Below, one piece after another: positions 44,144 to 52,900 of a stretch of 64,000 nt of DNA (positions are counted from its first letter, which is position 1; each line of letters opens with the position of its first letter). Origin of the DNA: Desulfitobacterium chlororespirans DSM 11544 (GTDB lineage: Bacteria > Bacillota > Desulfitobacteriia > Desulfitobacteriales > Desulfitobacteriaceae). The notes under the pieces were generated by a model, which worked only from the letters and a program-made list of their open reading frames with translations, had not been told where the DNA came from and made no database searches. The stretch covers positions 62,001 to 126,000 of the forward strand of contig NZ_FRDN01000014.1 in the NCBI RefSeq assembly GCF_900143285.1, in the 5' to 3' direction. The translations under genes and the position numbers were made by a program.

Positions 44144-44638
44144 TTAAGAGGTCACTTGACGGAATTCCCCATGTTGAGTGATGTTCTCTATCTCTTCCAG
44201 AACAAGCTCCTTGACCCTGGGCAATACCCCTTGAATCTCAGGGGTCAATTCCAATCCCATCTCCAGACTCTTCGGCTGAACACCAAAGATAAGGGTTTTG
44301 GGTGCATTCCCCAGGATATTAGCCATAGCCAATACCTCCAGGATCCCCACTTGATGGAAAGAAACTTCAAATTGAGAAGGCATAACCCGGATATCCTCCG
44401 GTTCAAACCGGAAAATAGCACCAGGTTCATCCTTAGCATTCACGGCATCGACGATGATGAGATAGTCTACTTCTTTAATGAGATGGACCAGCTCAAGTCC
44501 TGCGGTTCCGCCTTCCAGAAGCTCTACATGATCCGGCAGAGTCTCCTGGGCTAATACGGTGAGGAACTGAACTCCGAGCCCTTCATCGGAAAGAAGCACA
44601 TTCCCTACTCCCATAACCATAATCTTTGGTTGCAGCAT
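44144..44638 (-). CDS. hyaD: Hydrogenase maturation endopeptidase (HyaD/HybD family)
   Basis: After nickel insertion this protease removes the C-terminal tail of the [NiFe]-hydrogenase large subunit. The family signature GVGNVLLSDEGLG starts at residue 10, and the nickel-contacting residues are Glu19, Asp64 (LIIVDAV) and His95 (VSFHQVG). The length of 164 aa is standard. It is the last gene of the operon small subunit - large subunit - cytochrome b - protease. The large subunit here keeps the 15-residue tail that this enzyme should remove. Confidence 0.93.
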   Translation of the reverse strand: MLQPKIMVMGVGNVLLSDEGLGVQFLTVLAQETLPDHVELLEGGTAGLELVHLIKEVDYLIIVDAVNAKDEPGAIFRFEPEDIRVMPSQFEVSFHQVGILEVLAMANILGNAPKTLIFGVQPKSLEMGLELTPEIQGVLPRVKELVLEEIENITQHGEFRQVTS

Positions 44639-44714
44639 GGCATTTAACCCTTTCTGAAAACCTTTGTCTTTTCTATAATGATACGCGGCTCAGGCTGCAC
44701 CGTCAAGGGCAGGG

Positions 44715-45338
44715 TTAAGAGCGGGCTGTGGTCGCCTTATCAGAATGCGGGGCTTGATCTTTCTTGCGGGTTTTGCCGAAAAACATATACCAGAATTGAT
44801 CCACGGCTTCCGTGAATACCATGTAGACATGAACTGCAATAATGGCAATGAACAGCCAGGTAATCACATAGTGGAAGCCACGAATAGCTGCCAGACCGCC
44901 CAGGGTGGCTTCTAAACCGGGAAAGACCGTGGGCAGATAAAGAAGTACCCCCGTAAGGATTTGCAGCACAGCCAGAATAGGCAGACCGATATAAGCAAGC
45001 TTCTGCAAAGGATTATAGGGATTGGGGTTAACAGGATGGTCCTTCTGCAAGAACAAGTAATACTTAACCTGGGGAATGAAGGTCTTGATATCATGGGAAT
45101 CAATAAGAAATTTCCGGTAATCCCGCTGCTTGGTGAAAAAAGAGATATAGAAACGCACGATACCGGTGAAAATTAAACTAAACATAAAGATAAAGTGGAT
45201 ATTGCGGACAAGATTCATCGGCATCCCCTGATAGGGAGAATGAATCATCATGCCGGTAATAATCAAGGCTATGAAATTGATCAGATTAATCCAATGGGTG
45301 ATCCGGTGAGACAACGGATGGTCGGCTGGATTCGCCAT
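44715..45338 (-). CDS. hyaC: Cytochrome b subunit of membrane-bound [NiFe]-hydrogenase
   Basis: Diheme b-type cytochrome (207 aa) that anchors the hydrogenase dimer on the outer face of the membrane and passes electrons to the quinone pool. Four hydrophobic segments are visible, with heme-ligand His candidates in HRITHWINLINF, RNIHFIFMFSLIFTG, IRGFHYVITWLF and IIAVHVYMVF. The match to HyaC/HydC is good. Placed between the large subunit and the maturation protease, it identifies the enzyme as an uptake hydrogenase feeding menaquinone, fitting an anaerobic respirer. Confidence 0.92.
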   Translation of the reverse strand: MANPADHPLSHRITHWINLINFIALIITGMMIHSPYQGMPMNLVRNIHFIFMFSLIFTGIVRFYISFFTKQRDYRKFLIDSHDIKTFIPQVKYYLFLQKDHPVNPNPYNPLQKLAYIGLPILAVLQILTGVLLYLPTVFPGLEATLGGLAAIRGFHYVITWLFIAIIAVHVYMVFTEAVDQFWYMFFGKTRKKDQAPHSDKATTARS

Positions 45339-45411
45339 AGTTTTCCCTCGCTTTCTATTCCATTTCTATTGATCCCTTCATTAAATCCTCATGAGCCGTC
45401 AGCGGAAAAAA

Positions 45412-46968
45412 TCAGTTGACTTTAAATTTGCGGATTTCATTGGTTTGGGGATCAATAAGATGAATAGCACAAGCCAGGCAAGGGTCATAGGAACGGATAA
45501 CCCGCACAATATTAATCGGATTGTTCTCATCAGGAATAGGCACACCGATCAGAGCTTTTTCAAGGGGGCCATAATTTCCCTGGGCGTCTTTAGGTGAGAA
45601 ATTCCAAGTAGTAGGAACGACCATCTGATAGTTTTCGGTAACATGATCCTTGATTTTAATCCAATGGCCTAAGGCGCCGCGGGGAACTTCCGTCAACCCA
45701 ATACCTTGCCCTGTTGCCGGTGGATTCCAGTGCTCGGTATCATGAATTCTCAGGCCTTTGCCCATTTCTGCTTCCAGCTGGTTAACCCAATTGATCATTT
45801 CTTTAGCCAGAATGACCGTTTCAAAAGCACGGGCAGCGTGACGGGCCACAGCACCTGGTTTAATGTTGTATTTGGCAATGATATCCATCAGCCCTTGAGG
45901 CTGCATAACCAGCATTCGGGCTAAGGGGCCAACCTCAATAGGTTTCCCATCATAGCGGGGAGCTTTAACAAAGGAATAGGCATCTTTTTTGGCCAGATCG
46001 GGAACCGTATCCGAATCATAGGGATGATCCCCATTAGGATTATCCTTATACCAAGCATGAGTTACTCCTTCAGTAATCTTGCTTTGATCCACAGGCATCA
46101 CATTGCTGAGGTTGCCGTCCAAGACAATTCCCTGTTTAAAGAGAAAGTCTTTACCTTCATCATCCAGGCCAAATCCGCCGTAAGCGAGGAAGTTGCCATA
46201 GCCGCCGCCAACTCCGGCTTGAGCAAGGGGCAGTAAGGGGCCGGTTCCAAAGGTTAGTACATCCTGCAAATAGATATTCTCAAGATAATCGATTTGCTCC
46301 AGCAGCATGGAACGGAATTGTTCCACCACTTCAATATTGGGCAGCATGGTTACGCCGCCTGCTACGATGGAAGATTGGTGAGGCTGTTTGCCGGCGAACA
46401 AAGCCGACATCTTTTTGGCTTTCGCCTGCATATTTAAAGCATGCAGATAGTGGGAAACAGCGAGAGTAACAAGTTCAGGATCATTGACACAAAACGCATC
46501 AGGTTCGTAGCGTGGTGTCAGAGGAGCTGTATCCCCAGCCGCAATCAATTTGCTGATTTTGTCTTTAACACGCAAAAGGCCGGGATCTTGTCCTTGATAT
46601 TTTGCTACCGCCGTAATATCCAAATAATCCAAAGCGCTTAGATGATAAAAATGCAGCGGATGGTCATGGAGCCACATGGCACCGATCATCAGATTGCGGA
46701 TCAGCCGGCCCCCCGTGGGGACTTTTGCTCCAAAGGCTTGATCCAAGGCCAAGGAAGATGCCCATCCATGAGATCCCGCACATACACCACAGGTTCTCTC
46801 CGTGACATAAGTGGCATCCCGGGGATCCCTTCCTCTTAACAGGGGTTCAAAGCCGCGATACATAGTGCCGATTGATTTCGCATCCGTAACCACACCATTG
46901 GTAACTTCTACTTCTACTTTTAAGTGACCCTCAATTCGAGTCACAGGATCGATAACTACTTTACCCAT
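45412..46968 (-). CDS. hyaB: [NiFe]-hydrogenase large subunit, periplasmic uptake type
   Basis: Catalytic subunit (518 aa) that oxidises H2. The nickel-iron ligands are Cys60 and Cys63 in ERTCGVCAGSH, and Cys497 and Cys500 in DPCLACAIH. Maturation cleavage is expected after His503, releasing the last 15 residues (LIDPQTNEIRKFKVN). The L2-type motif IEGHLKVEVEV is at the start. It has no signal peptide and would travel through the Tat pore with the small subunit. It starts three bases after the small subunit stop. Confidence 0.96.
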   Translation of the reverse strand: MGKVVIDPVTRIEGHLKVEVEVTNGVVTDAKSIGTMYRGFEPLLRGRDPRDATYVTERTCGVCAGSHGWASSLALDQAFGAKVPTGGRLIRNLMIGAMWLHDHPLHFYHLSALDYLDITAVAKYQGQDPGLLRVKDKISKLIAAGDTAPLTPRYEPDAFCVNDPELVTLAVSHYLHALNMQAKAKKMSALFAGKQPHQSSIVAGGVTMLPNIEVVEQFRSMLLEQIDYLENIYLQDVLTFGTGPLLPLAQAGVGGGYGNFLAYGGFGLDDEGKDFLFKQGIVLDGNLSNVMPVDQSKITEGVTHAWYKDNPNGDHPYDSDTVPDLAKKDAYSFVKAPRYDGKPIEVGPLARMLVMQPQGLMDIIAKYNIKPGAVARHAARAFETVILAKEMINWVNQLEAEMGKGLRIHDTEHWNPPATGQGIGLTEVPRGALGHWIKIKDHVTENYQMVVPTTWNFSPKDAQGNYGPLEKALIGVPIPDENNPINIVRVIRSYDPCLACAIHLIDPQTNEIRKFKVN

Positions 46969-46971
46969 CTC

Positions 46972-48060
46972 TTAGTCCTCCTTCTTCTGCTCCGAGTCAT
47001 TATTTTTTAGTCTGCCGCTGGCAACCGTGGCGATCAGGTGTGCACCAAGCCCTACGACAGTTGCCCCACCTACAACTTTGCCAACGGTATCAGCATGAAT
47101 CTGACCGAGTCCCGGCAAGGAGAAGTTTTCTTGTTTAGCGTAAAGAGGACTGAATTGTCCATAGAAACCGGATTCCGAACATCCGGAACAAGGGGAACCG
47201 GCGTTGATGCAGAAATTCGCATTGTCATTCCACCAGACTTGGGCGCAATCCGTATAGGTTTTCGGTCCTTTGCACCCTTTAAGGAGCAGACAATAATCCT
47301 TTTGAGCAGGATCATTCCAATCGGCCAAGAAATTTCCGGCTTCAAACTGACCACGGCGGGGACAGTTGTCATGAAGCAGCTTTCCGTAGTAAATCAGTGG
47401 GCGTGCTTGCTCATCAAGTTCAGGAACCGCGCTAAAGGTCAGATAATAAACAATTGTGCCAATCAGAGTATTGGGTTTGACTGGGCAGCAGGGAAGATTG
47501 ATCACAGGAGTAGCTACATTGTGCTTTTGCAAAAGCTCTCTGACGCCAATGGGCTTAATATCACATGCACCAGGGATCCCAGCCCCGTCGGTGGCGCAGC
47601 TTCCAACTGCAATAACCGCCTGGGCTTTTGCAGCGGCTTCCAGCACTGTTTCCCGGAAAGGCTTCCCTCCCACCATACAGTACGAATCGGTTGCTTCCGA
47701 CGCCGGAATAGAACCTTCCACGACAAGCACAAACTTCTCATCAAGAGTATCTTGATAAGCTTGTTCTGCGACATGGCCGGATGCAGCCATAATGGTCTCA
47801 TGGTATCGAATGGAAAGAGTATCAAGTACTAATGATTCGATACTGGGATTAAGCGTTGCCAGTAAGGATTCACTGCAGCCAGTACATTCCATACCATGCA
47901 GCCAAATGACAGGGGGTTTTTCCATTGCTGCTTCCACAGCTTTTGCCGCTTGCGGAGCCAGGACTTCAGGCAGGCCGAGAGCTGCGGTTGTGGCGGCCAT
48001 AAGCTTCATGAAGTCACGACGACTGATTCCACGGGCTTGAAGAAAATCTGATTTTCCCAT
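46972..48060 (-). CDS. hyaA: [NiFe]-hydrogenase small subunit with Tat signal
   Basis: Electron-transfer subunit (362 aa) with three iron-sulfur clusters. The Tat signal SRRDFMK is at residues 13-19, followed by a hydrophobic stretch rich in Ala. The proximal cluster site is HGMECTGCSES with later AVGSCATDG and LPCCPVKPN. The distal cluster uses LLHDNCPRR and GCKGPKTYTDC, and the medial cluster the cysteines of CINAGSPCSGCSESGF. A C-terminal membrane helix (VVGGATVVGLGAHLIATVA) anchors it. It is the first gene of the operon and has a 235-base upstream region holding two TTCACGAA direct repeats. Confidence 0.96.
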   Translation of the reverse strand: MGKSDFLQARGISRRDFMKLMAATTAALGLPEVLAPQAAKAVEAAMEKPPVIWLHGMECTGCSESLLATLNPSIESLVLDTLSIRYHETIMAASGHVAEQAYQDTLDEKFVLVVEGSIPASEATDSYCMVGGKPFRETVLEAAAKAQAVIAVGSCATDGAGIPGACDIKPIGVRELLQKHNVATPVINLPCCPVKPNTLIGTIVYYLTFSAVPELDEQARPLIYYGKLLHDNCPRRGQFEAGNFLADWNDPAQKDYCLLLKGCKGPKTYTDCAQVWWNDNANFCINAGSPCSGCSESGFYGQFSPLYAKQENFSLPGLGQIHADTVGKVVGGATVVGLGAHLIATVASGRLKNNDSEQKKED

Positions 48061-48198
48061 TACAATACCTCCATATACCCCTTGTAGACCTCAGAATCTG
48101 TAGGGTTTCTAATCTATAAAAATCTATATTCGGTATCACCGCATAAAATCCTGCAAAGTTTGCTATAATTTTTAGATTTTTCAGACTAAGTTAAAATA

Positions 48199-48228
48199 TT
48201 CACGAAAATTTGCAAGTTCTTTCACGAA
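48199..48228. promoter_or_regulatory. Two TTCACGAA direct repeats upstream of the hydrogenase operon
   Basis: TTCACGAA occurs at 48199-48206 and 48221-48228, spaced 22 bases (two helical turns), about 140-165 bases before the hyaA start. The second lies in the inverted repeat GTTCTTTCACGAAC. This is a candidate activator or repressor site; the protein is unknown. The remaining bases of this AT-rich gap hold no gene. Confidence 0.35.
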
Positions 48229-48266
48229 CATTTCTAAATATCATGTGCCTTTTTAGTTGACAAAAA

Positions 48267-48301
48267 ATGAGAGTATCTCATTTTTTGAAATACTCTCATC
48301 G
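48267..48301 (-). terminator. Rho-independent terminator overlapping the dacF stop codon
   Basis: ATGAGAGTAT pairs with ATACTCTCAT, and on the minus strand the hairpin ends in CATTTTTTG. The TGA stop of the carboxypeptidase gene lies in its first arm. Confidence 0.75.
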
Positions 48302-49567
48302 GCGTTGGCATCGATTAGCATCATGAATTCTGTCTTGCCGCAGTTTAGCCCGCTCTCTTCTCCGTTCCGCATGTTTTCTTTGCTGCACTGCTCCGTAAAG
48401 TATAACCCCGCTGACCATGAGTCCCAAACCGGTGAATAAAGCATAGGATTTTTTTTCAACGGCGGCTTCAGTTATGATATTCCGATCCGCGGCTAAAGGA
48501 ACGACTCTTAAACATTCTTCATCTTCCCACACCTCAAGGCGGGTAAGAACTTGTCCCTCTGCAACTTCTGCCAATTCCCCATCTATAGGCAGAATGTTGA
48601 TGCGCGGCTGGGGTAAGGTGTTATCCTTTTTTTGCGTAATCCACAGGACTTGATCGGTGAGGAGATTAACCGGCTGACCTTGAATTTCCAGCTGACCCAA
48701 AGAGTCCCCCACTCCTTTATAGAGAGTGTTCTCAAACTGTTCAAATCCATAGTCCAATAAAGCCTGCATATCTGTGTAGATTTCCCGGCCGGGAGATTTG
48801 AGAATCACCCCAATCACATCACGGCCGTCCCGGGATGCTGAGGCGACCAAACAATTTTGGGCGACGGAGGTATATCCCGTTTTCATTCCTGTAATCGTAT
48901 CATCACGCCACAGGAGCTTATTTTCATTGATCATTTCGATGGGTACATTTTCTTTTGCCCTGGGAATAACATGGGACTTGGTTTTTATATAATCCCTAAA
49001 CACTGGATTGGCATAAGCAGCTTGAGCAATGCGGGCCAGATCATGGGCTGTGGTTAAATGCCCTTCTTCATTCAAGCCGCTGGGATTTTTAAAGGTGGTA
49101 TTTTTCAGCCCCAGGTCTGCGGCCCTCTGATTCATTAAGCTGACAAAAGCGGAGGTATTGCCGCTGATATGCTCGGCGATGGCTACTGCGGCATCATTGG
49201 CTGAATTGAGCAGGAGTGCGTAAAGCATATCCTCCAGAGAAAGCTGCTCCCCGGGTTCCAAATAAATCCGTGTCCCATAAACTGTTGTATAATCCAACAT
49301 AGTTTCACTGGCAGTAACGATATCCTCAGGATTCCCCAATTCTATCCCTAAAAGCCCTGTCATGATTTTAGTCGTACTGGCAGGAGCCATAAGCTGATCA
49401 CCGTTTTTACTATACAATGTCTGTCCTGATTGCACATCGATCAGGTAGGCGGCTTCCCCGCTGATTTCCGGAGGGGCTGCTGCTTGTGTTTCAGGCGCCG
49501 CCGTCAGAGCCGGGACAAAGATGAAAAAATATAATAATAAGGTGATAAGAGCAATTATGCGTTTCAA
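48296..49567 (-). CDS. dacF: D-alanyl-D-alanine carboxypeptidase, DacF type
   Basis: A second S11-family penicillin-binding protein (423 aa). It has a signal peptide (KRIIALITLLLYFFIFVPALTA), active-site S-x-x-K in MAPASTTKIMTG, S-x-N in LLNSANDAAVAI and K-T-G in GMKTGYTSVA. A beta-rich C-terminal domain and a final membrane helix (YALFTGLGLMVSGVILYGAV) with a basic tail anchor it. TTG 49567 is chosen as start because AGGGGGA precedes it at the right distance and it gives a clean signal peptide; the longer frame overlaps degV. Spore-formers use such enzymes in cell and spore wall modification. It lies 14 bases after degV. Confidence 0.9.
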   Translation of the reverse strand: MKRIIALITLLLYFFIFVPALTAAPETQAAAPPEISGEAAYLIDVQSGQTLYSKNGDQLMAPASTTKIMTGLLGIELGNPEDIVTASETMLDYTTVYGTRIYLEPGEQLSLEDMLYALLLNSANDAAVAIAEHISGNTSAFVSLMNQRAADLGLKNTTFKNPSGLNEEGHLTTAHDLARIAQAAYANPVFRDYIKTKSHVIPRAKENVPIEMINENKLLWRDDTITGMKTGYTSVAQNCLVASASRDGRDVIGVILKSPGREIYTDMQALLDYGFEQFENTLYKGVGDSLGQLEIQGQPVNLLTDQVLWITQKKDNTLPQPRINILPIDGELAEVAEGQVLTRLEVWEDEECLRVVPLAADRNIITEAAVEKKSYALFTGLGLMVSGVILYGAVQQRKHAERRRERAKLRQDRIHDANRCQRR

Positions 49568-49581
49568 TGATGTTCCCCCTA

Positions 49582-50427
49582 TTAGCGTTGGTAGAATAAT
49601 GCGATAGTACCAGGACCGGTATGGCTTCCTACCACACAACCTATATCACTAATGATAACATCCTTGACAGGTACTTTCATTTTAATTTCCTCAGCCAGTG
49701 CCCTGGCTTCCTCCAGACACGCCGCCTGAGAAATACCGATCTCCTGCTCTTCCGGATGACGAATTTCTTCTTGAATCAATTCAACCAATTTGCGCAGAGC
49801 AGCTTTCCGGGAACGCACTTTGGTCAGAGGCTCGATGCGGCCCTCGGGAGTAATATTGAGAATAGGCTTGACATCCAGTAAGCCGCCGATAAAACCGGCC
49901 GTCTTGCTGACCCGGCCGCCTTTGACAAGATAATCCAAAGTATCGGGAGTAAAAACATACCGCATTTGCCGGCGTACCTGGAAAATTTGTGCTTCAGCTT
50001 CTTCCCAGGAATTTGCTTTTTTCACAAGCCGATTGGCCGCCAGAGCCAATAGCCCGTAACCTAAGGATGCCCCTAAACTATCGATAACATGTATCTTTTC
50101 CGGCTGAGAGCACATCTCGCGAACCATCTGGGCCGTACTGAAGGTCGAACTCAAACCTGACGAAAGATGAATGGCCACCACTTCATGCCCCTGGGCCAGG
50201 ATTTCTTCATAGGCATCTTTGAGCGTCCCCGGATTCGGCTGCGATGTTTTCGGCAGTTCCTTGAAATCAGAAAACCGAGGATAAAACTCATCTGGGAAAA
50301 TATCAATTCCTTCAGAATATGTTTTTCCTTCTATGCTAACAGGCATGGGAACGACCACAATGCCTTCTCTTTGGCTTAAGTCTCTTGGCAAATCACAGGA
50401 ACTGTCGACAAGGACTATATAACTCAT
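49582..50427 (-). CDS. DegV family fatty acid-binding protein
   Basis: A 281-aa protein of the DegV family, which bind a fatty acid and, with FakA kinase, present it for phosphorylation. The signatures are VLVDSSCDLP at the start, TSQPNPGTLKDAYEE, IHLSSGLSSTFSTAQM, DYLVKGGRVSKTAGFIGGLLDVKPIL and GSHTGPGTIALFY at the end. No fakA gene is near. It is followed on the same strand by dacF, 14 bases away, an unexpected pairing that may only reflect co-transcription. The minus-strand ribosome binding site is GGAGG. Confidence 0.9.
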   Translation of the reverse strand: MSYIVLVDSSCDLPRDLSQREGIVVVPMPVSIEGKTYSEGIDIFPDEFYPRFSDFKELPKTSQPNPGTLKDAYEEILAQGHEVVAIHLSSGLSSTFSTAQMVREMCSQPEKIHVIDSLGASLGYGLLALAANRLVKKANSWEEAEAQIFQVRRQMRYVFTPDTLDYLVKGGRVSKTAGFIGGLLDVKPILNITPEGRIEPLTKVRSRKAALRKLVELIQEEIRHPEEQEIGISQAACLEEARALAEEIKMKVPVKDVIISDIGCVVGSHTGPGTIALFYQR

Positions 50428-50522
50428 ATCTTTACCTCCTTTAGTACTAAGTAAATATTATTCGTGAAAATTAAGGGCTTTTCCTGCTTTGTATCTTATT
50501 CTTTGCTAATACTTTATTATAC

Positions 50523-50548
50523 AAAAAAGCCCACATTTACGTGGGCTT
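50523..50548 (-). terminator. Rho-independent terminator
   Basis: AAGCCCAC and GTGGGCTT form an eight-base stem. On the minus strand it is followed by TTTTTTGT, so it ends the small gene at 50587-50724. Confidence 0.75.
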
Positions 50549-50586
50549 ATCCTATTTTATGCACAATATTCCATTTTAAATACTCA

Positions 50587-50724
50587 CTAGACAATTAATT
50601 CCTGAACCATCAGATGATTATCCAAAGGAGTAATGAGATGTGTCGAAATAAACTGTGAGAGTTCATGTTTCTTAACCAAACGATAATTGATTTCTTCCGC
50701 TTCTATCCATGTGACCAGAAACAT
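50587..50724 (-). CDS. Small hypothetical protein, 45 aa
   Basis: A 45-codon frame with a strong ribosome binding site (AGGAGGG, six bases before ATG) and its own terminator downstream. The product begins MFLVTWIEAEEINYRLV and ends MVQELIV. It has no cysteine and no membrane segment. The presence of both signals argues that it is a real gene. The function is unknown. Confidence 0.55.
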   Translation of the reverse strand: MFLVTWIEAEEINYRLVKKHELSQFISTHLITPLDNHLMVQELIV

Positions 50725-50852
50725 GGAAATCCCTCCTTGCTTATTAGCACATTGTATTGTGTATACATAATACCATAATTCTTTAACTATTTCAATATCC
50801 TCATCCTGAACGGAGAGAATTTCCTGGCCTTTTTCTAACCGCGTGGCTTAAA

Positions 50853-50896
50853 AGGGGCACCGTCGCTACCTATACTGAAGTAGTGACGATGCCCCT
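50853..50896 (-). terminator. Rho-independent terminator of the thioesterase gene
   Basis: AGGGGC..CGTC..TAC pairs with GTA..GACG..GCCCCT around a short loop. On the minus strand TTTTAAG follows. It lies 20 bases after the thioesterase stop. Confidence 0.7.
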
Positions 50897-50916
50897 CAAC
50901 TAAGCGGTAGATAGAA

Positions 50917-51366
50917 TTAAACCTGCGCTCCTGTCTCTGCCCTTTCGCTCTCTTTGTTTTCGTTGATAATCTCTTCAAATTCTTTCCAGATGGGATAATT
51001 CCGGGCATCGGTGCTTCTCCCTGTGCGATCCACAAAGACATGAATCGTTGTTCCTTCGGCTAACAAGATGTCGTCTCTAAGCACTTTGTAGGTAAAAGTG
51101 AGTTTGCGCGAGGAAAAGCTTTCCAGACTTGTTTCAATGACCAACTGATCATCATAGAGTGCCGGGCGGCGATAACGGCAGCCGGCATCAACCACCGCAA
51201 CGGCCAGGCCTTGTTCTTCAAATGTGGTATAGGCTAGTCCGGCATTGCGCAGCAGTTCGGCCCGGCCTATCTCAAACCAGATGAAATAATTGGAATGATA
51301 GACGACGCCCATTTGATCTGTTTCAGCATAACGGACTCGTACCGGAGTCTGATGGGTTAAAAACAT
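50917..51366 (-). CDS. Acyl-CoA thioesterase, YbgC/FadM (4HBT) family
   Basis: A hot-dog fold thioesterase, 149 aa. The signature VRYAETDQMGVVYHSNYFIWFEIGR carries the catalytic Asp (in ETD) and the conserved Y-H-x-x-Y, and is followed by a typical long helix and strands (LAVAVVDAGCRYRRPALYDD). Family members hydrolyse acyl-CoA or act near the Tol-Pal system in Gram-negative bacteria; in Firmicutes the substrate is uncertain. It starts after AGGAGG and has its own terminator. No genetic link to the butyrate operon is visible. Confidence 0.88.
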   Translation of the reverse strand: MFLTHQTPVRVRYAETDQMGVVYHSNYFIWFEIGRAELLRNAGLAYTTFEEQGLAVAVVDAGCRYRRPALYDDQLVIETSLESFSSRKLTFTYKVLRDDILLAEGTTIHVFVDRTGRSTDARNYPIWKEFEEIINENKESERAETGAQV

Positions 51367-51523
51367 AACACGTCCTCCTTAATACTCTCTATTCTTATCT
51401 TTAATTGGGTTTACAACGCTTAGGGGCTTTTTTGATTTTTTTCAGGACAGCCTTTCCTGACCCTTGCGGCGACGGCAGAGGCGGCGCACTTTCTCAAGAA
51501 CCTCATCCCGGCTGGGCTGTGAT

Positions 51524-51560
51524 GTAAACAAAAAGCGCCCCCATGGCGCTTTTTGTTTAC
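51524..51560. terminator. 37-bp near-perfect palindrome
   Basis: GTAAACAAAAAGCGCC (51524-51539) is the exact complement of GGCGCTTTTTGTTTAC (51545-51560), leaving a five-base loop. The stem is 16 bp with no separate T-tail. The preceding 51430-51520 stretch reads as a short arginine-rich minus-strand frame (RDEVLEKVRRLCRRRKGQERLS) and may be the remnant of a gene end. Confidence 0.55.
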
Positions 51561-51563
51561 TAT

Positions 51564-51609
51564 AAAAATAGCATTCTATTTTTTATTTTACCATAGAATG
51601 CTATTTTTG
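51564..51609 (-). terminator. Rho-independent terminator of the AraC-type gene
   Basis: AAAAATAGCATTCTAT pairs with ATAGAATGCTATTTTT over 16 bp, 36 bases after the regulator's stop. It can act in either direction. Confidence 0.7.
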
Positions 51610-51644
51610 TTCAAAGTTTTTTCAGGATTCTGAAAGTATTATTT

Positions 51645-52601
51645 TTACCTAATAGCCACAGCCTCAAAAGTGTCAAATCCATCTACTTTTAATCCTTTTC
51701 TAATGGGAATATAAATATCCATAACGGTATCTTTTCTGTGATGACAACGTTCATCGTAGAATTCAAAATCAATTTTACTTTCATCGTAAATATACTCACT
51801 GTCTTTAAACCAATCTTCAAAAATATATTTCCATGTACTTGCAATAATCTCTGCAAACTCAATTTGTTCTTTGTCATTTGAAGTATCCACAGGAACCGTT
51901 GTAAAAACTGCATACTCCGCCTCCGGAACCTCTACTGTCAGCATATCTTCCTCTACCTTTGAAAAGTCATCAACAATTACACCTAAAAGATATATTACAT
52001 TTCCATCTTCAGATAACGGAATACACAATCCCACTTCACCGTGTTCAGCCGGATTTAAAATTTTGTACATTTTACTTTCTAAATTTTCGCCTTCATAATT
52101 GCTCCAGTAAGATGCGACATCTTTTGTATAGGTAACCCCGGTAATATTGGTTTTGATTCCATAACCAGCAACTTTAAATGCAGGTCTTTTAACAATAACA
52201 GGCTTCATAATATAACCTCCAATTTCAAATGTTGTTTTTGTATCAGCATATTGAGCCATCCGCATCATATACTGTGTGGGACTATGACCATAAGCTTTAC
52301 GAAAAGCTTTAGCAAATCCGCTGGGTGTTTCAAATCCATAATCAAAAGCAATATCAATAATTTTTCTGCCCTTGAATAATTCTGTTGCTGCTAAAGCTAA
52401 CCTGCGTCCTCGTATGTATTCCATAACAGATATACCCTTGCATAGACTAAAAACTCTACAAAAATGGTAAAGAGAATACCCTGATTGATTGGCGATTTCT
52501 TCAATAGTAATATCTTCTTTTATATGGTCTTCAATGAATTCAATACATTTTTCAACTTCATTCCTATAATTCAATGCCCAGCACCTGTGCCTTTCTCCCA
52601 T
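51645..52601 (-). CDS. AraC family regulator with GyrI-like ligand domain
   Basis: A transcription factor (318 aa) with two AraC-type helix-turn-helices at the N-terminus (ITIEEIANQSGYSLYHFCRVF and RKIIDIAFDYGFETPSGFAKAFRKAYGHSPTQY). It is followed by a GyrI/BmrR-type effector domain (about residues 130-318, KPVIVKRPAFKVAGYG ... WSNYEG ...). This layout, like Rob or TetD, usually senses hydrophobic drugs and controls efflux or resistance. The gene is noticeably more AT-rich than its neighbours, suggesting recent arrival. The start at 52601 (ATG) or 52574 (TTG) cannot be settled. No obvious target gene is adjacent. Confidence 0.88.
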   Translation of the reverse strand: MGERHRCWALNYRNEVEKCIEFIEDHIKEDITIEEIANQSGYSLYHFCRVFSLCKGISVMEYIRGRRLALAATELFKGRKIIDIAFDYGFETPSGFAKAFRKAYGHSPTQYMMRMAQYADTKTTFEIGGYIMKPVIVKRPAFKVAGYGIKTNITGVTYTKDVASYWSNYEGENLESKMYKILNPAEHGEVGLCIPLSEDGNVIYLLGVIVDDFSKVEEDMLTVEVPEAEYAVFTTVPVDTSNDKEQIEFAEIIASTWKYIFEDWFKDSEYIYDESKIDFEFYDERCHHRKDTVMDIYIPIRKGLKVDGFDTFEAVAIR

Positions 52602-52691
52602 AGGATTGCTTTATTATAACAGTAATATATAAAAGAAGCTGTTCCCGTTTTGCTAAGTATGAATACCCAATGATTTATTCCAGAATTGGGT

Positions 52692-52724
52692 AAAAAAATA
52701 GACACCTCATTTTTGAAGTGTCTA
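52692..52724 (-). terminator. Rho-independent terminator
   Basis: TAGACAC pairs with GTGTCTA, and on the minus strand TTTTTTTACCC follows. It is about 180 bases past the M23 peptidase stop. Confidence 0.6.
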
Positions 52725-52900
52725 CCTTTTACATATTCAATTTTTATTGGAAGTATCTTTGTTTCCTCACTTTTCAAGGAAAAATCGTCGTAGCAAAGCC
52801 ATTCACAAGTAGTAAATTAGTGGTAAATCGGCTTGTTTTATCCTTGATAAAGTGTGATAAGTCCAGTGTTTATGTGAATAGTTCGCTTTTCATACTATTT

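Noticed and set aside
47038-47832. 264-codon plus-strand frame opposite the hydrogenase small subunit
   Set aside because: It is fully antisense to a strongly conserved gene with correct motifs and has no start signal. Similar long antisense frames elsewhere (28451-28969, 34045-34899) were rejected for the same reason.
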